Source: JANWHF01 sp036276235 (GTDB lineage Bacteria > Planctomycetota > Phycisphaerae > Tepidisphaerales > Tepidisphaeraceae). From it: a stretch of DNA of 37,404 bases. Below, one piece after another: positions 24,156 through 33,000 of this stretch. Every line of letters starts with the position of its first letter. Position 1 is the first letter of the stretch. The notes below the pieces were generated by a model. It had not been told where the DNA came from, ran no database searches, and saw nothing but the letters and a program-made list of their open reading frames with translations. The position numbers were made by a program, and so were the translations under genes. The stretch is from positions 1 to 37,404 of the forward strand of contig DATBDZ010000292.1 of assembly GCA_036276235.1 (NCBI GenBank), in the 5' to 3' direction.

Positions 24156-25409
24156 CTATTGGGGATAGAATATTTTATTAAAAAACTCTTCCATCTTGGC
24201 GGCATAAGGCACGCCGAATCGCATGAAGGTGGCTTTGGTTCGTGCATCGGGCTTCCAATCGAAAAAGGCATGACTAGCGCCTTGCACTTGCACATATTCC
24301 ACAGTCTGACCCTTGGCTTTTAATGCGTCGGTGTAAGCCTGAACCTGTTCATTGCTGATCAGCGGGTCAGTTGTTCCGCGAGTGAGGAACTGCGGCACGG
24401 CTCTTTCTTTGACATCGGGAATATTGTCCATCGGCGCAATCGCTTTGAGCGCTTCGGGGCTGTCGGCGGCGAAGCGTCGAAGCGTCTGCCCAGCGAAAAC
24501 TCCATAACTGGGCGCGGCGGCTCGAATCGCCTTTGTCAGTTCATCGCGCGCCTGCTGGACCGTTTTGCCCTTGGGCATGTAGGTGGGCTTGTATTGGTAG
24601 ACGCCTTCTTTTGCGCCGAAGCCGCCGTCGCCGATCATGGTTGTCATGTTGATGATGGCGGCGGACAGATGCCCGCCCGCGCTGTCGCCGGTGACGGCAA
24701 GGCGTGTCGGGTCCGCGCCGTATTCGGCGGCGTGTTCCTGAATATGCAAAATCGCGCCGTAGCAATCTTCGATAAGGTCAACCATTTTATTCGGCTTCGC
24801 GTCGCCGTCGCCGGTGCCGATCCAGCGATAATCGATGCTGATCGCGACATACTTGCCGTCTTTTGCGAGCTGGCGAGCGAGGCCGCGCATGACATCTTCG
24901 CAGTTTGATGTCCATCCGCCGCCGTGAATGATGACGATGCAAGGCAGATTTTTCGCGCCCTTGGGGGAGAAGACATCGTACTTCAGTTCTTTCGCGCCGG
25001 GCTTTGCGTAGACGACATTATTGATGACATTGAGATTCTCGACGGCGGATTTTTCAACGAACGACGCGCCGAGGGTTACGTTCCTGTTCACCGTGACTTT
25101 GATTTCCGGCGTTGGAAATTCGTTGTTGAAGCCGCGGCTGGCGGAGTAATAGGAACTGTCAAGAACATAGCCGTCGGCGGGAGTGGCCGTCAGCGTGAGA
25201 ACAGTTCCGGCTGCAACTTTGCCCTCCGCCGGCAGTTTGGGCGTGATCTTCACGCTGCCGTTGGTTGGCGGTTGAACGGTCACCGTGAATTTCCCATCCT
25301 GTGGTGCAGCGGCTGGACGTGCGTCCTGAGCCCATACCGTGGCCGACCCGAACACGATCGCGCCCACCGCGATCGCCCGACTCCATCGCCCGACAATTCC
25401 GAATTTCAT
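24156..25409 (-). CDS. Exported alpha/beta hydrolase (HSL/acetyl-esterase type) with N-terminal bacterial repeat domain
   Basis: A signal peptide (to about VWAQ, residue 28) leads to a small beta domain (about 40-118) with the NGSVKITP and LTLTATPADGY pattern of bacterial repeat modules. The catalytic domain has the oxyanion motif HGGG (162-165), nucleophile Ser243 in GDSAGG, Asp348 in TTDPL and His380 in GASHAFFD, as in Aes/BD-FAE-like carboxylesterases. It differs from its two neighbours in fold subfamily, suggesting complementary ester specificities. AAGGAG lies about 8 nt before ATG 25409. Confidence 0.88.
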   Translation of the reverse strand: MKFGIVGRWSRAIAVGAIVFGSATVWAQDARPAAAPQDGKFTVTVQPPTNGSVKITPKLPAEGKVAAGTVLTLTATPADGYVLDSSYYSASRGFNNEFPTPEIKVTVNRNVTLGASFVEKSAVENLNVINNVVYAKPGAKELKYDVFSPKGAKNLPCIVIIHGGGWTSNCEDVMRGLARQLAKDGKYVAISIDYRWIGTGDGDAKPNKMVDLIEDCYGAILHIQEHAAEYGADPTRLAVTGDSAGGHLSAAIINMTTMIGDGGFGAKEGVYQYKPTYMPKGKTVQQARDELTKAIRAAAPSYGVFAGQTLRRFAADSPEALKAIAPMDNIPDVKERAVPQFLTRGTTDPLISNEQVQAYTDALKAKGQTVEYVQVQGASHAFFDWKPDARTKATFMRFGVPYAAKMEEFFNKIFYPQ

Positions 25410-25465
25410 AATGTTGCTCCTTGCTGAATGTCCTGCTCTGCTGAAATTCCATTCATCTGTTCATT

Positions 25466-25565
25466 GGGTGCCATGTCCCACGCTTGCGTGGGCATGTCGT
25501 GGAATCGCGAACGGCTCTACCCGCTGATGACAGACATGCCCACGCAAGCGTGGGACATGGCACCC
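25466..25565. repeat. Perfect 33-bp inverted repeat
   Basis: Arms at 25466-25498 and 25533-25565 are exact complements over 33 bp, with a 34-nt loop. The left arm starts GGGTGCCATGTCCCACGC and itself contains the palindrome CCCACGCTTGCGTGGG. It separates the PVC heme-protein gene from the esterase downstream on the same strand. Confidence 0.9.
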
Positions 25566-25707
25566 GTAAGACCACGTGAACGACACGGGAATTGGATCAG
25601 TCATCTTCCTTAGCGCACGCGGAAACCGCTTGACGTTCGAACCGCGTGTGCTGAAGCACACCTTACGAATTCCCGGCATTCTCAGATCTCCGCGGAAGAC
25701 GCTCATC

Positions 25708-28584
25708 CTACTTAAAGTCCGGGTGATCCGCGCTGCCGCCGGCCTCGAGGAATGCGATCAGATCGAGAATCTCGTCCTTGTCCAGGATGTTGACCAAGCC
25801 TTCGGGCATCGGCGAGAGCTTGGAGAGGGCGCGGGCGTTGATGTCGGCTTTTTTGATCGTCACCTTGTCCGGCTTCAGAGGGTTGGGTTGAAGCACGAGG
25901 TTTTCTTCGGTTTCCTCGACGATGTGGCCTTCGACGGTGTTGCCGTCCTTCGTGCGGACGATCGTGTTGGCGAACTGCTCGGAAATCACTTTGGACGGCT
26001 CGAGGATCGATTCGAGAATATCTCGGCGATGAAATCGTGAGGCGACGGCGGTGAGATCAGGCCCGACGCCGCCAGCCGCGGCGGTGTCGGCCATCTTGTG
26101 GCAGGCCGCGCATTGTGCGGCATCAAACGCGGCCCGCCCGCGCGCGAAGTTGCGGCCCTTGCTGACGTCTGCCAGCGATGGGAGCAGATCATCCATCTTC
26201 CATTCCTTGACGAACCGGCGCGGCGGCGCCGGGGGCGCGACGGCCGCCGCGGGCGTGCCGCCGTTTGCTCCGCCGCGCGCGGCAGCGGCGCCGACTGCTC
26301 CGCCGCCTCCGCGTCCGCCGCGACCGGCGGGAACGTAGGCGCTGAGGATCGCGGCCAACTCAGGGTCCTGCTTTTCGGCGTCGGTGAGCGTGGCCAGCGC
26401 GTCACCGCGAATGTTGTTCACAAAAAGACTGAATTCGTTTCCATTGTTGTAGCGCGTACCGGCTTCATCGAACCAGCGAAGCAACGCTTCGGGATGCCGC
26501 GCGTCGCGGTGGTCGGCATTAAACCAGGAGAAGTACGCGCGGCGAAGCTCGGGCGTCCAGCCCGTCTTGATCTGTCGAAGATAAAGCAGACAGGCGATTT
26601 GCTGCTCGATCAGTCGCGCGGTTTGCGTCAGCCGTACCGTTCGGGCGACGGCCTCCGGAGCATCCATCGCAAGAAGCACCTGCGACAGCTCATTGTTCAG
26701 CTCCGCTGAATAGCTGGGAAACAGGGGATCGAGATCGGCGATGATCGCGCTGGCGGCGTCGCCTTGCGGCTTGCCGAGCCGGCTGATCGCCACTTCCAGC
26801 GTTCGCAGTTTTTGAAGCTGAAGATCTTCGCTCAATCCGGCGGTCGGGATTTTGGCAAGGGCGGCGAAGACTTCATCGGCGGATTCCTTCCCGCCGCAGC
26901 GGGCCAGCGCGAGCAGCGCTTCGATGCGCGTTTGCGGATCGCTGCTTTCAGCGAGCGCTCGAGATTTCCACTGATCCACCGGCTGCGCCTCAATCGCGAT
27001 CCGCGCGGCGAAGCGAATGAAGCGATCGTCGCTGGCCAGGTGCGGCCAGGCGAAATCGACCGCCGCCACGTCGGCATGATCGTGCCAGGATTCGAGCTTG
27101 TGACGAAGGTCGCGCTCCGGAGCGCCCTGCACATCGTGCAAATCGGCCGGGGCGGTCGATTCCGAGCCGGTGTAACTGACGCGGAAAAGATATCCCTGCG
27201 TGTTGCGCCCGCCGCAGGTGAAATAGAAGCCGCCGTCATCGCCGACCACCATGTCGGTGAGATTCAGCGGGACTTTCCCGCTCTGGCTGTGCAATGATTT
27301 TGGCGCGACGAAGTTTTCGTAAGTCGCTTCATACGAACTGCCGTGCGGATGCAAATGGACGGCAAAGAGCCGGCCGTAGGCCCAGTCCATCGCGTACATC
27401 GCCGTCTGATATTTCGCGGGGAACTTGGTGCCGTAACCGAACATGACTCCGGTCGGGCTGCCGAGACCCAGATTCTGAATCGGCGGCAGCGTGTCTTCGT
27501 AGTAGGTTGGAAATTTTCCGCTGCCGCCGCGATACCCATAATCGCCGCCGCTGACGGCATGGTAGAAGCGCGTCGGGCGATACCAGGGGAGGCCCCAATC
27601 CCATTCCATGTCGCTGTCGAAGGCGAGAACCTCGCCGTCGGCATTGAAAGCAAAGTCATAGGTGTTGCGCTGGCCGGAGGCAAAGGTTTCGTCATTTTTG
27701 CCGTCGAGGTCCATGCGCTCGATCGCGCCGCCCGGCGGGAGTTCGCCGGCCATGAAGCCGCCTTCACGGCGGGGAATGGCTCGGTCGTCGGCGAAGTTGC
27801 GCATCGGGGAATTGGGCGAGGCATCGGACGGATGCGGCACCTGATTACCGTGCACGACGTAGAGATGCTGTTTGTCGGGAGCCAGCGCGATGGCGTGAGC
27901 GCCATGCTCGCCGGACCCGCGCGGCCATGTGCGCAGGCGCTCGACGGAGCTGAAGCTTCCGTCGCCGGCGGGGTCGCGAAGTCGGTAGAGGCCATAAGTC
28001 CCGCGTGGCCCGCCCAAGCCAGCGCCGGCGCCTCCGCCCGCTCGACCGCGCCCCGCGCGCGCCGGCTGCGTCGCCGGGCCACCGTTGGCCGGGCCGCGTG
28101 CGTCGGCGGGTTGAGTCGCAGGATTTGCCGCGCCGGCTTGGCCGCCCCGGGCATTACCGCCGCGACCTTGCCCGCCGTACGGGCCGGCGGGGTCGCCAGG
28201 CAACGTCGCCGAGCCGTCCACGTAAAGCGCGTCATTCACCCAGAGGATTCCCATCACTTCCGAAACAGGAAGCTTGAGCTCTTCCTGCTTGACGACCTTG
28301 CCATCCTGCAGCGTGAGGCGGGTCATCGGCTGGCCGGCCTGTCCGCCCAAAAGCAGGCGGCCCTTGTCATCCTTGTTCATCGAAATCCAGGAGCCCTGCC
28401 GCTGTGGGTCGGCCCGGAGCACGAGCTCCAGTTTGAAGCCGTTGAGCGTTTGGATGACATCGGCCGGATTCTCGGGCAACGCTTGCCCGGCCCCGCGCCG
28501 GCCCTGCGCGCGGGCCGGAAGTGAGAACGCAAAAATCGAAGCAATGACGGCAAGGCAGCAGAGCAATCGTCGTGCGGTTGCCAT
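25708..28584 (-). CDS. Exported PVC-type heme-binding protein (NHL/GSDH-like propeller plus cytochrome c)
   Basis: A signal peptide (to PARAQ, about residue 27) precedes a beta-propeller-like glucose/sorbosone dehydrogenase-type region (about 50-480, with MNKDDKGRLLLGG, GEHGAHAIALAPD and RNTYDFAFNADGE). A helical repeat region follows (about 500-740), then the PVC-type C-terminal cytochrome domain with heme motif CAACH (825-829), GPDLT and candidate axial Met in PMPEGL (about 926). Gly/Arg-rich inserts occur at about 135-200 and 755-785. Such proteins are common in Planctomycetota and Verrucomicrobiota and are thought to oxidise sugars outside the cytoplasm, but substrates are unknown. TAGGAGAG lies just before ATG 28584. 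Confidence 0.9.
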   Translation of the reverse strand: MATARRLLCCLAVIASIFAFSLPARAQGRRGAGQALPENPADVIQTLNGFKLELVLRADPQRQGSWISMNKDDKGRLLLGGQAGQPMTRLTLQDGKVVKQEELKLPVSEVMGILWVNDALYVDGSATLPGDPAGPYGGQGRGGNARGGQAGAANPATQPADARGPANGGPATQPARAGRGRAGGGAGAGLGGPRGTYGLYRLRDPAGDGSFSSVERLRTWPRGSGEHGAHAIALAPDKQHLYVVHGNQVPHPSDASPNSPMRNFADDRAIPRREGGFMAGELPPGGAIERMDLDGKNDETFASGQRNTYDFAFNADGEVLAFDSDMEWDWGLPWYRPTRFYHAVSGGDYGYRGGSGKFPTYYEDTLPPIQNLGLGSPTGVMFGYGTKFPAKYQTAMYAMDWAYGRLFAVHLHPHGSSYEATYENFVAPKSLHSQSGKVPLNLTDMVVGDDGGFYFTCGGRNTQGYLFRVSYTGSESTAPADLHDVQGAPERDLRHKLESWHDHADVAAVDFAWPHLASDDRFIRFAARIAIEAQPVDQWKSRALAESSDPQTRIEALLALARCGGKESADEVFAALAKIPTAGLSEDLQLQKLRTLEVAISRLGKPQGDAASAIIADLDPLFPSYSAELNNELSQVLLAMDAPEAVARTVRLTQTARLIEQQIACLLYLRQIKTGWTPELRRAYFSWFNADHRDARHPEALLRWFDEAGTRYNNGNEFSLFVNNIRGDALATLTDAEKQDPELAAILSAYVPAGRGGRGGGGAVGAAAARGGANGGTPAAAVAPPAPPRRFVKEWKMDDLLPSLADVSKGRNFARGRAAFDAAQCAACHKMADTAAAGGVGPDLTAVASRFHRRDILESILEPSKVISEQFANTIVRTKDGNTVEGHIVEETEENLVLQPNPLKPDKVTIKKADINARALSKLSPMPEGLVNILDKDEILDLIAFLEAGGSADHPDFK

Positions 28585-28600
28585 TCGGATTCTCTCCTAT

Positions 28601-28662
28601 AAGTGGCACGGGCGTCTCGCCCGTGATCCGAAGAAAACACGGGCGAGACGCCCGTGCCACTT
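28601..28662. repeat. Perfect 25-bp inverted repeat of the GTGGCACGGGC family
   Basis: Arms at 28601-28625 and 28638-28662 are exact complements with a 12-nt loop. Each arm contains its own palindrome, CACGGGCG-tct-CGCCCGTG, so it can fold as one long stem or two short ones. It is related to the palindrome at 2834-2852 and lies between two co-directional genes. Confidence 0.9.
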
Positions 28663-28707
28663 TTGTGCTGAGCCCCCTCGCAATCGCCGCGCATTCGGCG
28701 CGTCATG

Positions 28708-29664
28708 TTACTTCTTATCCGGCAGCATCTTGATCTTGATATCTTTGAACTGAATCTCCATCTGCGCGCCGGCGTGCTGCTGGAGGGCGATAATGCCGCT
28801 CGTCAGTGCCCGGGGGTCTTCGTCAATCATCTCGCAGGTGACATGACCGTTAATCTTCACAGTAATGTGAGATCCGTCGGCGATGACGATCATGTCGTTA
28901 AACTCCCCGCGCACGGGGTTGATGGCGGCAGTCAGTGTCTGGGCATTTTCCGCCAGCGGAGTTGCCTTGCCGATGCTGCCATCGGCGGGGTAATGGACGG
29001 TAAAACCGCGCGGGGCCATGAGCAGGTGCTGCACATCTTTTTGCCGCCGGCCGGCTTTGCTCGACTCATCGTAAATGCCGCCGGTGTACTGGTTGGCGGG
29101 GTCCATGTCGGCCTGGTATCCGCCGATATGCTTTGTGTCGGGCTTTTCCATGACGCTGCGGAATTGAACGCCGGAATTGCCGCTGTGGGAGAGGAATTTG
29201 AATTTTAAGCGTAGCTCGAAGTTGGCGTATTTCTCGGGATGCTGTTGTGAATCGATCCAGATCAGGTCGGACTGGATGTTTCCGCCCTGCTCTCCGGTTT
29301 CGACGCAGTCGAGCGCTCCATCTTTAACAGACCAGAACTTGGGAAGGGCATCCCAGCCGGTGAGGTCCGTGCCGTTGAACATTGAGCTGAAGCCGTCCGC
29401 GTCGGGCTTGGGCAATTCCATTGCTTTTCCGAGGCCGGGCGAATCAGTGGGGCGCGTGAAGACCATGTCGGGGTCTTCATTCCCTCGACCTCGGCCTCTG
29501 CCGCGCGGCGCGCCTTGACCGGGGGCGCCCTGCCCACCAGCAGCAGGCGCACCGGCGCCTCCGGCGGGATTAGTCCCACCCGGAGTGGGCTGGTTTTGAG
29601 CCAATGAAAGTGCGCCTGCAAATCCAAGCGCCAACAACGCCGCCACCGAAGCCAGTTTAGGCAT
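28708..29664 (-). CDS. Exported DUF1080 (3-keto-disaccharide hydrolase) domain protein
   Basis: The start at ATG 29664 is chosen for AGGAGG about 9 nt upstream and because it opens a signal peptide (to about ALSLAQ, residue 23). A Gly/Pro/Arg-rich low-complexity linker follows (about 24-62). The DUF1080 domain (about 85-318) shows FSSMFNGTDLTGWDALPKFW, FELRLKFKF, NSGVQFRS and the closing QMEIQFKDIKIK strand of its concanavalin-like fold. Members are annotated as 3-keto-glycoside hydrolases, so a role in extracellular sugar breakdown is plausible. It leads a run of exported genes down to 21661. Confidence 0.9.
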   Translation of the reverse strand: MPKLASVAALLALGFAGALSLAQNQPTPGGTNPAGGAGAPAAGGQGAPGQGAPRGRGRGRGNEDPDMVFTRPTDSPGLGKAMELPKPDADGFSSMFNGTDLTGWDALPKFWSVKDGALDCVETGEQGGNIQSDLIWIDSQQHPEKYANFELRLKFKFLSHSGNSGVQFRSVMEKPDTKHIGGYQADMDPANQYTGGIYDESSKAGRRQKDVQHLLMAPRGFTVHYPADGSIGKATPLAENAQTLTAAINPVRGEFNDMIVIADGSHITVKINGHVTCEMIDEDPRALTSGIIALQQHAGAQMEIQFKDIKIKMLPDKK

Positions 29665-29854
29665 GGCCGTCGTCCTCCTAAAAACTACCCCGCACGAAAT
29701 GGAATGCCGTATGACTCGCAACCGGCTCTTGAAGCCGGATGAGATTCAACCGAGTCGGCATTTCAGCACAAGTTTGTCCGCCTGCAAAGTCCCTGTGAGA
29801 GCAGAAGCGAAAATTAGCCGGCAAAAGGGACGCAATTTCCGGTTTTAACTCTGG

Positions 29855-29993
29855 GTGGCACAGGTCGGTGTACTCGCAGACCTGTGCTGCTCGTCGGATC
29901 ACGTCATGCGTTTGCTCCGAACATGCGGCGGGCACTGCCCGCCCTACGGGCGAATACAGCGCGTAGGGCGGGCACTGCCCGCCGTCTTCGTGC
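29855..29993. repeat. Dispersed composite repeat, copy 2
   Basis: CACAGGTC (29859-29866) pairs with GACCTGTG (29879-29886), followed by GGGCACTGCCCGCCC arms and the terminal GCCGTCTTCGTGC, as in copy 1 at 23008-23143. It occupies the spacer 29665-30088, in which I see no gene. The remainder of that spacer carries no structure I recognise. Confidence 0.85.
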
Positions 29994-30088
29994 ATTGCAT
30001 GTATGGCGCAGCCGCGCGACGACTTAGAGTACCGCGACGCGTCGCATTTGTGGCACCCATCGCCAACTTAAACTGACCCACGACCGCT

Positions 30089-33000
30089 TCAACTGAGGGC
30101 GTTAATCAGGCGCTGCGCGGCGGCGATGAGCGCGTTGGCCGTGGCGGCGCTTAATGATTTACCTTTCTGCGCGTTCACATGGTTTATGAACGCCGACAGT
30201 TGGTTAATCGCGGGACCGGTCTTGCCGCGGTTTAATGAATCGAGGGCGGCCTGGATTTGGCTCGCGAAAGAACTGCTGTCGTTGGGCGGAATACTCGCGG
30301 CGTTCACCTGAGCGAGAAGATTGCTCGCCGCCTGGCTGGGGCTAATGACGGTGAGCGTTCCGCTGACAAATTTGATCGCGTAGTTGCTGGAAGTCAGGCC
30401 GCCGGGGGTGATCGCGTAAAGGCCGGCAGGGCTGCTACTCGTGGCCGGCGTGCTGAAGGTCAGCGCGCCGCCCAGCACTGCGGGCCCCTGGCCGGGGACG
30501 AAGCCGCTGTAGCCGACGCTGAATGCGGGATTGGCTTCGCCGGCAATCTTGGTCTGGTTGTTGGCGGTGATGGTCAGCGGCGCCGGCGAAATGGTGAACA
30601 CAACCGGCGCGCTATTCGCATCGGCGAAAAGAGTGGCGTCTGTGGTGCTGAAGTGGGCGACGACGGTGTAGGTGCCGGCGTTTGTGGGGGCGGTCGCCGA
30701 GCCGGTTCCGGCCGGGAGCGAGCCGATGTAATAGGTGAAGCTCAATGAGGGTGAGCCGAGCGTGGCGAGTGTCGTGCTGCCTGCCTTGGCTGTCGCCGCG
30801 GTCACGCCCTGCGGCGTGCCGTTATAGATGCCGCCGTTATCGGTGACGCTGACTGCGGGCGCTACCGCGCCCAGCGGCGCAAGCGTGATGCCGGTCGGCG
30901 CGGGGCCACCATTCGTATTTAACAACTGGTTCCAGGACTTGGTGAAGTCCGCCGTCCTCTCGGTGATGGCGCCGAAGGCCATTTGCAATGTCTCGGTTGG
31001 CACCAGGGTGCCGTTGCTCAGGATTCCATCAGAAGACAGAACAACAGGGCCCAAAACCCACTCAGCAACCGGCTGTCCCGCCGCGTTTCGCTGAGTCAGC
31101 ACGACGGTGTCGTATCGGGTGCCGTTGACGAGCGCTTTAAAAAGTTGCGGCGACGCATCGTTCAGCGGCAGTGCAACAATGAGATCATTGAGCTTGGCTT
31201 TTCCCGCGCCCGATCCGCCGGACTGCGAGCCGATGCTCGCCGAATTCTCGAAGCTGAATTGATAAGAGTTTAACCCCAGTATCACATCCGGCAGGCTCGA
31301 GTCCGAAGGATGAAGATCCAACGTGATGGCCGGCGGGGCCACAGTCGGCAGCGGCGAGAGCGGATCGGTGGACGGCAATGGGTCAACCCTGGTGTTGGTG
31401 GTCTGGTCCCAGGATGCAGTGTGGCCAGCGGTGGATTCAGTCACCGAAGCGAAAGCCAATCCGAGCGTCTCGGTCGGCACGGCGGCTGGATCGAGCGCAT
31501 TGGAGTTCAGCAAATCCGAACTGACGACGACGGTTCCCAAAACCCATTGGGCGATGGCGTTACCCGCGGCATCCCGCTGCGTGAGGGTCGCGGTTTTAAA
31601 ATGGCTGCCAGCGGCCGCGGCACTCAGCAGCGGCGACGACTCCGCGCTCAAGGCGGCTGCCACCGCGAGTTCATCGAATTTGGCCTTCCCCGCTCCCTGT
31701 CCACCCGTCACATCGAGGCTGCCGGTGTTCTGGAAACCGAATCGGTAATTGTCCAACGCGATCGTGATCGTGTTCGCAAAGCTCTCGCCCGTTGGGCCCG
31801 AATCCGGCGGCTGCAACTCCAAAGTCAAGCCGGTCGCGGGCGCAGGAGGCAGCGGCACCAGCCCATTGCCTGGCGGCACTTCGCTCTGGTCGGAGAGCAC
31901 CTGGCTCAGCGAGCCGAACGCCATGTGCAATTGTTCAACTGGAGCGGCGGACGGCAGCAGCGCGTCGGAGTTCACCACATCAGAAGTTACGAAGACAAGC
32001 CCGAAGTTCCACACTGCCTCCGGGTCGCCGGCCGCATTTCGCTGCGTGAGTACGGCCTTCTGGTAATGCCCGCCGACCACCAGCGCATCAAGCATTTGCG
32101 GCGATGCGTCGCTCAGTCGCGTGGAGACGATCAGGTCGCGGAGATTCACCTTGCCGGCTCCCGCCCCGCCGCTCGCCGAGCCGATGGTTTGGGGGTTGTC
32201 CAATCCAAAACTGTAACTGTCCAAGTTGAGCGTCAACGACGGAAGAGTGGCGTCAGAAGGCTGCAACTCCAAAGTTACCGCCGGCGCTGCAGTCGGCGGC
32301 AGCGGCGCGAGCGAGTCGCCGGTTGCCCCGGGAGCTTCGTTATCGTGCAGTACCTGGTTCCAGAAGGCGGTTTGCTGTGCGGTTGATTCTCTCACCGATC
32401 CGAACGCCACGTGCACCTGCTCGGTCGGCACGGCGACGCCGCCCCCGCTGATGGCGTCGGATGTCAGGAAGATTCCGCCCAAAACCCATTGCGCCATGGG
32501 GATCCCCGCAGCATTCGTCTGGGTCAGTACCGCGCTGTCGAAGCCGCCGCTCGCCACGCCCCTGAACAATTGCGGCGAGGCATCGCTCAGCGTGGTCGAG
32601 AGGAGCAGCTCATCGAATGTGGCATTGCCCGTCCCCGCACCCGTGCCGACGGTCACCGGATTCGCGAAACCAAACTGATAAGAGTTCAACCCGAGCGTTA
32701 CCGCCGGCAAAGTCGAGTCGGAAGGATGCAGTTCTAACTTCATCGCGCCATTGCCCGGAGCAGGCAGTGGCGCGAACGTTTGGGTGCTGGGGGGTGGATT
32801 TTGTCCAGCCGTGAGTTCTCTCACCGAGCCGAAAACTGCCGTCAGCGCCTCGGCGGGCGCGGGGGAGCTGTTGCCGCCGGAAATGTTGTCGGCGGTCAGG
32901 ATCACAGTTCCCAATATCCACTGGGCCACAGGGTCGCCCGCCGCATTGCGTTGCGTGAGCACCGCCGTATCAAAGTGGCTGCCCTGCGCCACAGCAGCGA

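Noticed and set aside
27343..28524. Plus-strand open frame opposite the PVC heme-protein gene
   Set aside because: The translation is low-complexity Ala/Arg-rich and antisense to recognisable propeller motifs.
31310..32386. Open frames on the plus strand opposite the six-domain Hcp-like gene
   Set aside because: They repeat with the same period as the Hcp-like domains and are explained as the antisense of that repetitive gene.
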